The notes: generated by a model from the letters alone, not told the origin. A DNA stretch of 64,000 nucleotides from Meconema thalassinum (GCA_946902985.2 OX336388.2:368329387-368393386); one strand, 5' to 3'. Numbered from the stretch's first letter, positions 20,071 to 30,599 are shown. Numbers and translations are program-made.

Positions 20071-21984
20071 CTATAGGTTGCTTGGATCTTCCTGATACAA
20101 CATTGCTCCGACCCCAATAATCGAAGCGTCTGCCTGAATTACAAACTTTAGGCCGAAATCTGGGTATCCCAGTTTGATACAATTTTGTAACAATAATTTA
20201 GTAGCTTGGAAAGATTGGTTGCATTCGTCATTCCAAGACCATTTATTATTTTTCTTTAGTAGTTCTTGCATAGGGGCTACAGTTTCCGTGTACCCGGGAC
20301 AGTTTTCTTTGAAAAACCCCGTTACACCAAGGAAGGCACGGACATGTTTTATTCTTGTAGGAGTGGGGAAATGTTTGATTGCATCAATTTTGGCAGGGTT
20401 TGGTCTGACGCCGTCCTGATCGATAATGTGGCCTAGATATAAAATTTCATCCCTAAAGAAGTGGGATTTCTTTAGGTTTATTTTGAAATTTGTGGTGCGT
20501 AAATTTTCTAACAGTTTATCTAAGTTTTCCATGTGTTCATTGATGTTGTCGGAAGCCAATAAAATATCATCTATGTACCTAGTCGTCATCTCCTTAACCT
20601 CCTCAGTAAGGTTTCGGTCTAATGCTCGAATTAGGGCACAGCCAGCTGTTTTCACGCCGAACGGCATTCTTCCAAATGTGTACGTCTGATTGTCGAACAA
20701 GAAGCCTGTTAACAATTGCGACTTCTCGTCCAATTCGATATGGTGAAAGGAGCTCGTTAAGTCCACACTTGAATAGATGCTCTTTCCTTTAAATCCCTTG
20801 AGGACGTCTCTAATTATGGGTGCCTTATCGTATTCCGGCAACAATCGAAGGTTGAGCATTCTTGCGTCGAGACATAGCCGTATAGATCCATTTGGTTTGA
20901 TAACGGCCAAAATTGCATTTAAAAAAGGTGTGGGCATCTTTTTTATTACGCCTGCATGTAACATTCCGTCAATAATTTCTTTAACTTGTGAATGATGTTT
21001 TTCCGGAATCGGATACAACCTACTTCTGAATGGTGACCAATCATCTACCTGCATGGAATATTTAAAGTTGAGAATCTTGCCCGGTACTGTATCAAAAACC
21101 TGTTGGTGTTTTCTTAAAATATCTTCAAGTTGCTTCTTTTCCGTAACCCCTAGTTTGACTTCCTTAAGCCGCTCCTGTAGTAGCTCTTCAAACTCATTAT
21201 TGCTGTCGTCCTCTTCAGCCAACAATGCCCAGATATCTCGCGTTTCTTCCTCTTCATTAAGTTCAATTACAGCTGTAGTGGTGTCCTTGCTATATGCCTC
21301 AATTATTTCCTTGTCCGTCTTGTTTAAAATAGCCTGCTGCGTGATCTCGGCCCCTTCTTCACTAATTGCCTGTAACATCCAAGTATGCGCCTCCTTGCCA
21401 GATGTTATCTCGTCCATATGCAGTCCTATGTTCGTCATCCCCTCGATGTTTTTGAAGCTTATGGTGTTTTTGTGTAGATCTATGACGGCCTGATATTCGC
21501 AGATGAAGTTTGCCCCTAGAATGATATTGAAGTTCATTTTCGTCATAACTATGAAAGTTTGAGCGAAGGTGTGTTCCAGAATTTCTAATTCGAGATATGC
21601 CTGCTGCTTACAAGTAACCGATCGTTCAGGAATTATACCCCGTACTTTAATTTGCGGGACCGGTATCATTGGAACTTTATGATTCCGTCCTATTTCTTTG
21701 ATCAAGGCCTCAGATACCAGGCTGACCTGACTTCCTGTATCGACTAAGCATTTGACCTTCAATCCATCAATCCTAGCATATATTATTGGTAATTGCTTTA
21801 ATTGTTCGTTTTGTGGCCTCACGATTTCTTCCAAGCAATCTTCAGGCATCGCAATCCACTCTGTAATGTGCGCTGTCACCCAACCATCACGATCATCACA
21901 CCATTCGCTTCTGAGGCTGTCTCCTTTCCCTTCAATTAAACTTTTTTTTTCGCGCCTTGACCCTCGCCCTGGTCTTGGTGCCAC
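20071..21984 (-). CDS. Gypsy pol, N-terminal part: protease, reverse transcriptase, start of RNase H
   Basis: 637 residues. The aspartic protease is at about residues 70-160 with CLVDTGSQVSLVSEALI (the DTG catalytic triad). The RT spans about residues 300-560 with SSVDLTSSFHHIEL, FGRMPFGVKTAG and the catalytic YIDDIL. RNase H begins at FVIQADASIIGVGAML and is cut by TAG at 20071-20073, just after YQEDPSNL. This frame overlaps gag and lies -1 to it; the Met at 21984 is probably not a real start, since the frame would be entered by frameshifting at the A9 run. Either the stop is a recent inactivating mutation or it is suppressed. The former is more likely. Confidence 0.9.
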   Translation of the reverse strand: MAPRPGRGSRREKKSLIEGKGDSLRSEWCDDRDGWVTAHITEWIAMPEDCLEEIVRPQNEQLKQLPIIYARIDGLKVKCLVDTGSQVSLVSEALIKEIGRNHKVPMIPVPQIKVRGIIPERSVTCKQQAYLELEILEHTFAQTFIVMTKMNFNIILGANFICEYQAVIDLHKNTISFKNIEGMTNIGLHMDEITSGKEAHTWMLQAISEEGAEITQQAILNKTDKEIIEAYSKDTTTAVIELNEEEETRDIWALLAEEDDSNNEFEELLQERLKEVKLGVTEKKQLEDILRKHQQVFDTVPGKILNFKYSMQVDDWSPFRSRLYPIPEKHHSQVKEIIDGMLHAGVIKKMPTPFLNAILAVIKPNGSIRLCLDARMLNLRLLPEYDKAPIIRDVLKGFKGKSIYSSVDLTSSFHHIELDEKSQLLTGFLFDNQTYTFGRMPFGVKTAGCALIRALDRNLTEEVKEMTTRYIDDILLASDNINEHMENLDKLLENLRTTNFKINLKKSHFFRDEILYLGHIIDQDGVRPNPAKIDAIKHFPTPTRIKHVRAFLGVTGFFKENCPGYTETVAPMQELLKKNNKWSWNDECNQSFQATKLLLQNCIKLGYPDFGLKFVIQADASIIGVGAMLYQEDPSNL

Positions 21985-24485
21985 CCGTCCTGTCTTTCCT
22001 GCTGCATTAGCATACCTTCCGCCCCGTTAGTGTGGGTGTCCGGATTTGCTCTGTGTTCCATCGCTCGTTCCCATTTCTTATTGTTTCCCTGTATGTTATG
22101 TAGTTCTTCTAGGTACTGTTGTGACTCAGCGTGTCTCTCGTTCCAATTTCTCTGATCATCCCTTGGATCCGATTGCTCGTTAAACCGCTGGTTATCTTGT
22201 GCGTTATGTTGCTGGTTGTAACGCCTATTGTCTCTGGGCCTATATTGTTGATTATAGTGTCCTCCACGCCATCCCCGATTGTAAGGTGCGTTATTATTAT
22301 TATTCCTATTGTATGACGTTTGGTATCTCCTATTATCTCGCCACTGCTGATTGTTTGTGTTCCGGTAGCGGTTAGTTCCTTCCTGATTGTTATGGTTTCT
22401 GTCCCTATTTTCGTATCTCGGTTGAGATCTCGGCTCATATTCTTCGGTGCTCTGCCGTCTTTGGTTATCCCCAGTGTTTGTAGCTTGCGACCTCGTGTTT
22501 TTGTTCGGTGTCTTGACTACTTCGACTGCATTAACTAACTCTATCTGTCTCTTCTCTCTCGGGTTGATGTAATTAGTGGTTTCATCTATCTTCCTTAATA
22601 CCTCTTCTGCCTGGACCACGGTCGTAATATTTGCCGCCACCAAGAATTGCTGAACGCTAATAGGCATCTGCTTTCCTATAGTAGTTATTAGCTCCATTTC
22701 GCTCGGGGGATTATCAAGATCCTGCAATTTGACAAGTTGCATGGCGAAAAAATCTGCATATTTCGTCTGATGCGTGGAATGGTATTTGCGCGAGTATAAA
22801 TCCATTCGCAAGCTTTGTTGATACGACCCACTCCAGTATTTGCTTAGGAAGGCCTTGTGGAAACCTTCCATTGATTTAAATGTGTTCTTAAATCCAAGAT
22901 ACCAGGTAATTGCTGAGCCCGCCAAAAATTTTTCAACCATTCTTAATTGTCGCGTTGAGCTAACATTTTGGTCCGAAAAATATTCTGTCAGTTCCCTTAA
23001 GAAAGCTTTAGGTGTCCCTCCGCTCTCTGGTAAAAACTTATTCGGTTTAAATTCGTTTCCACGGATGACTTGTATAACTTGCGTGGGAAGTTGTGTGTTT
23101 TGAGGTGTCGAGCTACGACCCTCATAATTCTGGAATGCTTGCGTGTCTACCGTTCTTGGACTTTGCCCAAGCTCGTGGCTGTCTATTGTGTGCTCTCTTT
23201 CCGCATTCTCCCCTTTCCCCTTTTCCATTATTGTCGCAAACATCGTATTATGTCCAAGTGACTGCAACTCCGATTTTATCATGCGGTCCTCTTGAATTTG
23301 AAACCTTAACTTCATATTTTCTTCTAACGCCTGTATTTTCGCGTTATTTTCCCCTAGCTTCTTGCTTACTGCGAGCCGTTCATCTTTCGAATCAGCGCTC
23401 ATCTTGGTCCAATCTTTCCTAATAGTATCCTTCAATTTAACAAAGCGTTTTTCGACTTCCTGTTGATTAGCCTCCTGATTATCTTCAAGTTTATCTATCC
23501 TTTCTCCCAGAGAAATGTTGTTCTGTTCTAATGTTTGTTTAATTTCTTCCTGGTCAATTTCTAACTTTTTCCATTTCTTAATTGATTGTATTTCTAATTT
23601 GTTGAGTTCCGTCACTAAGCCCGTGATATTGTTATCTACTGTAATTATCTGATCTTGCATACCCTGTGTCCCTCGTTCGATATTCTCAAACCTTTTTTCT
23701 AAGTTTGTGTGTGCTTCTTTGATTTCAGATGAGCTGGTCAAACACGCTTGCTCGATTTGTGCTAGTTTTGCCATAACAGTCTCATCCATTCCTTTTATTT
23801 CCTTTTTAAACGAATCTTCGATACCTTTTATTATTCCTAATTGTTTGGTATTGTTAGTGCTAACGTCCTTTGCTAATTGGATTAGCTGTTCTTTTGTGTG
23901 CTCTTTGATTTCTACCGTTAGCGCAGCTAGATTTTGAGTGTTCCTTTCGTCTTGTGCGTTTAACATTTCATTGTTTTTCTCAGACTGCCTATGTAATTGT
24001 TCACTAACCAGAATGTTTTGTGTAGCGATTTTCTGATTTATATTCTCGTTAACTTCAGATAGTTTTGTGTTTAACTGTGTCTGTATTTCTTCCGATTGTT
24101 TATTTATAGCAGCTAACTGTGTCTGCATTTCTTCACTATTCGCCGCTAACTGAGTCTGCATTTCTACCGATTGTTTATTTATAGCCGTTAACTGTGTCTG
24201 CGTTTCTACACTATTTGCCGCTAACTGTGTCTGCGTTTCTACACTATTTGCCGCTAATTGTGTCTGCGTTTCTTCACTATTTGCCGCTAACTGTGTCTGT
24301 ATTTCATTGGTTATGTCCTTTCTCATCTCACTAAGTTGTTCTCGCGTACGAGCGGATGCTAATTCAATCACTTCGCGGATTTCTCCCAGAGTTGCCATCA
24401 CAACAATAATATATTTGAGACATAGGGAAATGACATAAGGGCGGAGCCCTGGATACGCGCGCTCACATATATTAAATATACACAC
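21936..24485 (-). CDS. Gypsy gag with long N-terminal coiled coil
   Basis: 849 codons from the first Met; the Met at 24398 (MATLGEIREV) is a better start because the first 29 residues look like leader sequence. Residues ~30-430 are Glu/Gln/Lys-rich with strong coiled-coil character, including an 11-residue repeat of the type ETQTQLAANSV. Residues ~480-660 form the conserved retrotransposon gag/capsid domain (FLPESGGTPKAFLRELTEYF ... AITWYLGFKNTF). The C-terminus is Asn/Arg/Tyr/Gln-rich (NRNNNN, RGWRGG) and has no CCHC zinc knuckle, so nucleic-acid binding is presumably by the basic RG-rich tail. It ends at the A9 frameshift site. Confidence 0.9.
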   Translation of the reverse strand: MCIFNICERAYPGLRPYVISLCLKYIIVVMATLGEIREVIELASARTREQLSEMRKDITNEIQTQLAANSEETQTQLAANSVETQTQLAANSVETQTQLTAINKQSVEMQTQLAANSEEMQTQLAAINKQSEEIQTQLNTKLSEVNENINQKIATQNILVSEQLHRQSEKNNEMLNAQDERNTQNLAALTVEIKEHTKEQLIQLAKDVSTNNTKQLGIIKGIEDSFKKEIKGMDETVMAKLAQIEQACLTSSSEIKEAHTNLEKRFENIERGTQGMQDQIITVDNNITGLVTELNKLEIQSIKKWKKLEIDQEEIKQTLEQNNISLGERIDKLEDNQEANQQEVEKRFVKLKDTIRKDWTKMSADSKDERLAVSKKLGENNAKIQALEENMKLRFQIQEDRMIKSELQSLGHNTMFATIMEKGKGENAEREHTIDSHELGQSPRTVDTQAFQNYEGRSSTPQNTQLPTQVIQVIRGNEFKPNKFLPESGGTPKAFLRELTEYFSDQNVSSTRQLRMVEKFLAGSAITWYLGFKNTFKSMEGFHKAFLSKYWSGSYQQSLRMDLYSRKYHSTHQTKYADFFAMQLVKLQDLDNPPSEMELITTIGKQMPISVQQFLVAANITTVVQAEEVLRKIDETTNYINPREKRQIELVNAVEVVKTPNKNTRSQATNTGDNQRRQSTEEYEPRSQPRYENRDRNHNNQEGTNRYRNTNNQQWRDNRRYQTSYNRNNNNNAPYNRGWRGGHYNQQYRPRDNRRYNQQHNAQDNQRFNEQSDPRDDQRNWNERHAESQQYLEELHNIQGNNKKWERAMEHRANPDTHTNGAEGMLMQQERQDGWHQDQGEGQGAKKKV
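21942..21950 (-). promoter_or_regulatory. Probable -1 frameshift slippery site (A9)
   Basis: Nine A residues on the minus strand follow GCG. The gag frame reads three Lys codons, GTT and TAA (stop 21936-21938). The pol frame is one nucleotide back and is open through the same run. The run contains heptamers of the A-AAA-AAA kind used for -1 slippage. Confidence 0.65.
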
Positions 24486-24948
24486 ATTAACCCTTTACAT
24501 ACTCAGTTCATTTACTTTAAATTACTCCCACAAACTATAGCATCACTGAGTATAATTTACTTATTATTCCATTTAATTTTAACCCTTTGATTCAGTTATA
24601 ATCTTCCTGACCTTACTTTACTTACAAATTTTTACCAATTAATAGAGTATTAATTAGTTTTTAAGGTCTAACCTTCCTGTCAAACAATTCTTTGAGTTTG
24701 GCTTTTCTACACAAAGCTAATTTAATTTTATTGGGCGCCTGGAACAGTTTGTTCTAATTTTAATCAAAGTTCAAACACTTAACTTGTTCCACATTTACTT
24801 TATTGCAAACTCCATGACTTTATATTTTCAAACATTTGGCGGTATTATCTTCGCCTAACTTACGTTAATAAACTTATCACATGCCGGTGATCTATTTTTT
24901 TACTCTAAAACACAAATGCCACACGTTCGGAAGCCAAAGTAACTCTTA
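24486..24948 (-). other. Gypsy 5' untranslated leader
   Basis: AT-rich leader between the 5' LTR and gag, with no coding potential. It should hold the primer-binding site and packaging signals. Confidence 0.6.
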
Positions 24949-27193
24949 TAAACCCTTTGGAAAATAGCATGTAGACAAGATTCAAAATTTCGGGGTCGTA
25001 ATGGATTCTTGTGAATGTGATTTAGAGGTTTTGCTATCAACATAACTTCCAGGGTTCATAAGGTTAACTTATTATTATTATTAAGTCAAGAAAAACAATA
25101 GGATCTACTAACAAATGAAATTTATTAACTGAATCAAACATAAAAAGGAAAACTATAACCACCCTTTTATTGTTCACTCGCGTGAACAGATCTGATACTG
25201 ACCAGCCTGACGTACCATGACGACACGGTATGCCAGCTGCCAACAAGCATTGTGACTGCAATGTCACTTAAATCAAAGTAACAAAAGAAAACGGATCACA
25301 AGATCCAAATATAACAAACAAATAAAATAGTACAAAAATTTAATATTTATGAGCGACACGGGTTTTAAGACTAGTTCAAGTAATGAGCATTTTGACGGGC
25401 GCTCGTTTCCGACCAAAACAGTTGGTTCGGGAACGGACTCCGTACTGCGAAGGACGAATTACGGAAATGTGGGAACAACAATTACATATTTATATACACT
25501 ACTGACATGCTCTAACCTTAGATTACCACAACCAAATACACGTGTGTATTATTTAAAATAAGGGCTGCGGAATTACCGACTTATACCTTAAACACTAGGA
25601 AGGCATAACATGACATGAACAGGTTTGGCCGGTTGCCAAATTATATTTATATGAATACAATGGCCTTGAAAATAAGAGCCAACAACAACAAAATACAACT
25701 TTTAATTTTCACGCCGGAAAGTTTGGCGTTTTAAAACAATGAACAAATAAGTCGTAGTAATGATAAAAGAAACTTGGATCGACAACATGGCAACTTCCCA
25801 AATTAAACCAAATAAAATAACCTTAACTCATTAGGCTTAAAAGCAAACAAAACGTGTCATAACGAGCTGGAGACAACCGGGCCTGTTATCGCATCACCGA
25901 GAGAGTGGCTGATTTCTTCCCCCAAGTAGTAATTAGTTTAACATATCATTAAATCAGTCCATTTATCATTGTCGTTCCTAGGTTCTCATTCATGGCTACA
26001 CTTTTTATAGATACGTTAATCGATGCGGCCGTTTCGCTATAAGAATTACGTAACATAAGGACCACATTTAAATTACAAAATTTACTGTACAACATAATTG
26101 TCACGCAATGCCAAAATTTACTATACGCATGTCAGTTAAGAAATCAAACCCTGAAATTTAAATTAAACCACACAAATAAAATCTATACAAAGTTCCACAC
26201 ATCTCTCGCGATTCCCCTCGTCCAAAATCAATAAATCAATTTTTTAATACTCATCACTTAAACTGCTTTCCAGAGGCCTCCCGCCTCGTCAATTCCCATC
26301 ATTAGGCCGTTAGCCCATAACACTGATGGTAATGGAGGATGAAGCTTGCTGTCTTCTCTCCATGGTCGACATTTTGCTGCTGTTAAAACACAATTAAATC
26401 AAAGTTTTTAAACTGTTCTATCTGCGTTCTAAGTATTTTATTTCCTCAGATCGTCCTATGCAGAATCGTCGACTTTCCCTATTCTATGGCTAATTGCCAT
26501 CTCACAATTTATGAAAATTTCCAACTTCGTTGCCGACACACAACTATAATTTTAAAACCATATCGTCTTAAGGACGTCTTAAAATGACTGTCGAAGAATA
26601 ATTAGGAGTGTCCCGATTCATCTCAGACATTTGTATATATACAGAAAGCCTAAAGTTTCAATGGTGGGAGAAAAACAGCTCCTCAATATTTTAAGTAATG
26701 GGCCTATAATTATGTGTGACCTCTCAAAATTCTTGTATTTTCTCACAGGTCGCGAATCTGCCGTCGAACAAGCAAACCGATCGCTAGATCTTTTTATATC
26801 CGATTGCCGCGCAAAACACACTGACGCTATGTTCTGGCGTCATGTTTTCTTATTGGTCAGATAAGTTGGCTTCGGAGTTCTGACCTTACAAATCCCGCCC
26901 TTATTTTCACGTCACGACTATTCTCCTCTCTCTCACTCCTTGCCTTGTACGCAGCATTGTGGCCTTTTATGGTCACGTACGCCACAGCGTCATATCTGAT
27001 TTTCTCAGAAATCCAAGAATAACATTGGTTGTGAAACTATTGGTCATTTCCAGCCAGCACGTAGCATGTCTTACCAAGTCCAGATTTCTTGCTACATCAA
27101 TATTACTCAAATATCCAGCATATCATGTATTTAGTATTTCCATCGTTTTTATTAATATGAAACATTATTATTGGACACAATGATAAGGGTTCA
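24949..27193 (-). repeat. Gypsy 5' LTR
   Basis: High-coordinate LTR, which is upstream for the minus-strand element. Transcription would start in it and read toward gag. A primer-binding site should lie in 24925-24948; the minus strand there reads TAAGAGTTACTTTGGCTTCC, which I cannot match to a tRNA with confidence. Confidence 0.93.
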
Positions 27194-27418
27194 GTACATT
27201 ATTTTAATTTATTTTTTACGTAATTTTAAAAAATAGATACATTTGGTTTGAAAATACTAACATGTTCACCGACAATCATTTATTTCTTGTTTTATAATTT
27301 TGTATTTACAGTTTTCTGAAATAATTATGTATTATAAAAGGTCCTGTATTTAAACATGTTTTACCCCACAGTTTATAAAATTATCCAAAGTTTAGAAAAG
27401 TTATCGTTGTATGTGCCT

Positions 27419-27445
27419 CCTCTCTCTCTCTCTCTCTCTCTCTCT
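27419..27445. repeat. (TC)n microsatellite
   Basis: About 13 uninterrupted TC units. Confidence 0.9.
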
Positions 27446-27789
27446 GACCTTGCTGTTAGTCTCCAGAGCGGAGTGCCGTCCCCGAAGCAGCCAAGATTTC
27501 ACGTACTTTGAAACCCAGTCCAGTCAAATACCAAGTTGACCATGACTTACAACTAACGTTCCACAGTTCTAAAAATTATGTAATATAATCGAATTTTCCC
27601 CCGATCAGAGGTTTCGGTACGGCGTACCGGTGCGTACCGTCACAAATGTAGCTCTGGTTTTATCCATACCTGCGGTTTTTTCACTGGTCTGTGGATTTTG
27701 TCGTTAGGTCCTGTCCATTTCCGGTTGATCATCGCATTGATTGCTTAGAATTAGGTCGGTATTTCTTGTCTCTTCTGTTGTCTGTTCTA

Positions 27790-28175
27790 CTTTAATTGCG
27801 ATTATTGTTGAGTAGATGGCAGCAAGAACCTAGTTCGTAGATCTTCTACGAGAAAAGTTTTGCGTGCTAGTTCATATGCAATTCTAGATGGGGCATATTT
27901 CAAAATCTCCAGTGTGGCTTTAAGAATCCTATCTTTCACTCATCGAAGATTTGAAGGTTCTAAGGTCATTCCATATTTTTTAAATCCCGTATGTGAAGTT
28001 AGGCTGTTGCAAGTGATAGGCCTAATTGTGCTGCGGCTCTCTCTTCCACGCGTATTCGAAATGATTTGCCTGTTGTTCGGAATGTTACCCCTAAGTATAC
28101 ATCAAGACTTTTTAAATTTTCAGTATGTTGTCCTGGAGGTGAATGTGGTGGCCTACCCATCCAATGATAGATAAT
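27790..28175 (-). pseudogene. LINE RT C-terminal fragment
   Basis: Minus-strand reading gives LDVYLGVTFRTTGKSF and, after frame changes, a segment resembling the post-RT region of insect LINEs (APSRIAYELA-type followed by FLVEDLRTRFLL-type). It is heavily decayed, and the 104-codon plus-strand ORF here is its antisense shadow. Confidence 0.45.
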
Positions 28176-28395
28176 TTAAAATACATTAATGTATTACCTT
28201 CTTCATAGGATGAACAGCACGTCCTCTCTGCACGATTGTTCACTGATTGACAATGTTTAAAAGAATTTTACAATATTTTGGAGCATAAACTTATTGTTGT
28301 TAATTAAATTAGGGACTTGGTCATCAGCCTAGTGCTGTGCAGTGAATCTTGAACGTGTGTGAAAACCTGTGTATCCGTGAATACCTTAGTAGTAC

Positions 28396-28818
28396 GGCTT
28401 CGGTGGCGTAGTTGGTAGCATGCTGAACTGCTGTGCCCAAGATAGTGGGTTCAAACCCGGCCGAAGTCGTCGGATTTTTTAAGAGCGTTAAAAATCCTTC
28501 AGTATGCCGTCCTTCGTAGGAGAAATAAAGCCGGCGGTCCCATGTCATAGATTTATGGCATGTAAAAGATCCTTCCACAGACTAAACTTGTGTGAAGCTA
28601 AATTGTTATGTTAGATATCGTCGGAACGCTCTATCAAAGTTCCACTCGGTATCATTGATATCTGGTAGCGAAAGTTGGAACTACTTGAAAATGAACGGAA
28701 CTTGTAGCTCACCCTAAGGGTGTCCGCTGGAAGAAGCTACAGACTCAGGCGAGCCGAACACGTCCTCGGACACTCCCGGCATTAAAAGCCATACGATAAA
28801 TAAATAAATAAATAAATA
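28396..28818 (+). mobile_element. Full-length tRNA-derived SINE (family 1, alpha tail)
   Basis: The pol III A box TGGCGTAGTTGGTAGCATGC and B box GGGTTCAAACCC lie within the first ~70 bp. A ~330-bp body shared with the other family-1 copies follows, ending in aagccatacga and then (TAAA)n. A short flanking repeat tagtagt is possible. This copy gives the clearest tRNA-like head of the family. Confidence 0.85.
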
Positions 28819-29261
28819 ACTATATATAGTAGTGTGCAGCAGTGACTGAACTAGTAGGGTCAGGGATGAGGCCAGTACCCTGGGCACGTATTTAGAAACC
28901 CATCCCAAGTTGAACCAGCCGCCTCGTTCAGTCCACCCACACCTTCTCTTCCCCTTTTTCTATCAACTCTGATTGTCCATGCTTAGTGGGCGCACTAGAA
29001 GTTTGCTGGCAGCACATTACAGCTGAGGCAATTCAATAAACAGAAAGAGGTGACGAATTGAGATCTTGTAGAAAGCGCAAGGAGTACATCCAAGGTCGAT
29101 CTACACTATATAGCACAGTGACATTTTTTCCTAGGTTACTTACGTATTAAACTCACATCAACTCATGCACCAACATCAAACTCTGCATGCATTAAATAAT
29201 AGATCACATGATATACACTAACTTATATAATAACCTGCCTCATTGGGTTTGGAAAAGTTGA
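28819..29261. other. No feature recognised
   Basis: Unique-looking sequence, with no coding or repeat structure seen. Confidence 0.4.
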
Positions 29262-29911
29262 TGATGTTGAAGATGATGATGATAATTGTCGTTTTAATGG
29301 GCCTAACATCTAGGTTATCGGCCCCTGATGGTTTGGGTGATCGTGAAGATGAAAATGAAATGCAAACTTAAAACTAAAACTAACTACTAACCTACATACT
29401 AGAAGAAGAAATGGAAAACTAAGGAGAATAAAGCAAATAAAGGACAGGAGGAAAAGAAATGCCCTCAACCCTCGAAGAAAGCGGATTGAGGGACTTGGAA
29501 GGAAGGAGAGCCATGAAAGGCAGATAGGAAAGTGAAAGAGGAGAGGGTCGTTCCCACAAGGTAGGGAAAAAAGGAGGAAACCGGACCCAGCTCAGGAATC
29601 TCTCGGGGTCGCCAAATCCCGAACTCACCAGCCGTGAGCCCCTGAGGGTGTAGCATTACCAAGGGTGCACCAAGAGTGGTGGGGCTACATACACCCGGTC
29701 TCCTTGAGGGCCTTGAGCAGAAGGCAGGAAAGAAGACGGAGAAGAGGCCAGCACAAGTAAGTGGAAGCAATGCCGGACTCAGCTGGGGTCCCGTGGGGTT
29801 TGGAAAAGTAGTGTCTACTCTCCATTGCATTCCACTGTCCTTTTGGTTATCAGATAGTCACTCAAGGGCTTCCTCTTTATATTCAATTCCCACGCTGTTT
29901 ACTGCATTAAC
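29262..29911. repeat. Unclassified interspersed-repeat-like block
   Basis: Starts with gatgatgat repeats and the phrase gggcctaacatctaggttatc, which looks like an interspersed repeat end. The 121-codon minus-strand ORF (29465-29830) is Pro/Ser/Phe-rich and has no recognisable domain. I treat the block as repeat-derived but cannot name the family. Confidence 0.35.
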
Positions 29912-30196
29912 TTAAATTTATCCTCAGAACGTATTTTTACACACAGAAATAGCTCCACGAGAGCACAACTAAATAACGTGTGCGGCGTATCTTCGTGCGT
30001 GAAGACTAAACCAATCAACGCCACTCTCGCCATCAAAAGCTGGACCAATCGAAATTGAAATTCATCCTCAGAACGTATTTTTACACACAGAAATAGCTCC
30101 ACGAGAGCACAACTAAATATGCGCAGTGTATATTGGCGCGTGAAATCTAAACAGATCAACGCCGATGTCGCACACAAAAGCTGGACCAATCAAAAT
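29912..30196. repeat. Tandem duplication, two ~145-bp units
   Basis: The units at about 29912-30057 and 30058-30196 share cctcagaacgtatttttaca and gagagcacaactaaata near their starts and aaaagctggaccaatc at their ends. They differ by scattered substitutions in the middle. Confidence 0.75.
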
Positions 30197-30599
30197 TGGC
30201 CTAGCAAGCAAGTAGGCGGACCAGACTGGCTCCCTGAGACATAGGGTCGAAATGAGGAAGGCCTTCTAAATATTCCCCATGGTACTATGGAGGCATGTTC
30301 CTGAAGGGAGTGTGGAAAACCCCGGAGAAAACTACAATTAGGAGAACCACTGTCATCTCCGGATTTGATCCAATCCCCCATCGCAGCCCTAGGGCGCAAT
30401 TTAAAAAGCCCGGCTACGCTGCAGGGTCATAACCTTGCGTTCAGGGGTTTGGGATATCGAGGGCACAATCACCGTGCCCCTGTGTGGGTAATTGGGTGTG
30501 TTTGTTAACTTGTGTTATTGTAATGTTCGCATCGATGTGTGTAATGAGGATTAAGATTGAAAAGGAGGCAGCCATGACATTTAGGTGCCATTCCGACAT
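30197..30599. other. No gene; possible repeat remnant
   Basis: The section about 30225-30420 (gactggctccctgagacata onward) looks like an interspersed repeat by composition, but no other copy is present here to confirm it. Confidence 0.3.

Larger units (their letters stand above)
15847..27193 (-). mobile_element. Young Ty3/Gypsy LTR retrotransposon, 11.35 kb
   Basis: Two 2245-bp direct repeats (15847-18091 and 24949-27193, offset 9102) enclose gag and pol on the minus strand. A 4-bp duplication GTAC flanks the element (15843-15846, 27194-27197). Terminal dinucleotides in element orientation are TG at the start and TA, not CA, at the end; the ends TGAACCC...GGGTTTA form an imperfect inverted repeat. 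I noticed only two LTR-LTR differences (16955/26057 region and 17103/26205 region), pointing to very recent insertion. There is no envelope ORF: only ~340 bp separate the integrase stop from the 3' LTR. Confidence 0.95.
15561..27656. mobile_element. hAT-like MITE (~745 bp) split by the Gypsy insertion
   Basis: Left end CAGAGCTTGATTTGTAA and, on the other strand, right end CAGAGCTACATTTGTGA agree at 13 of 17 positions. An 8-bp near-duplication flanks them. Removing the Gypsy element and one copy of its GTAC duplication leaves about 745 bp. No transposase is visible. The right end also holds a small palindrome around ggtacggcgtaccgg. It is tentative because the ends diverge quickly. Confidence 0.45.

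Noticed and set aside
22109..22438. 109-codon minus ORF in gag
   Set aside because: An out-of-frame shadow of the Asn/Arg-rich gag tail, low in complexity.
24925..24948. Assignable tRNA primer-binding site
   Set aside because: The TGGC near the expected position is about 12 bases in from the LTR edge and does not match a tRNA 3' end I can recognise.
28396..28470. tRNA gene (good A and B boxes)
   Set aside because: It is the head of a dispersed ~400-bp SINE with a fixed body and tail; the same head recurs in several copies, and the cloverleaf is not clean.
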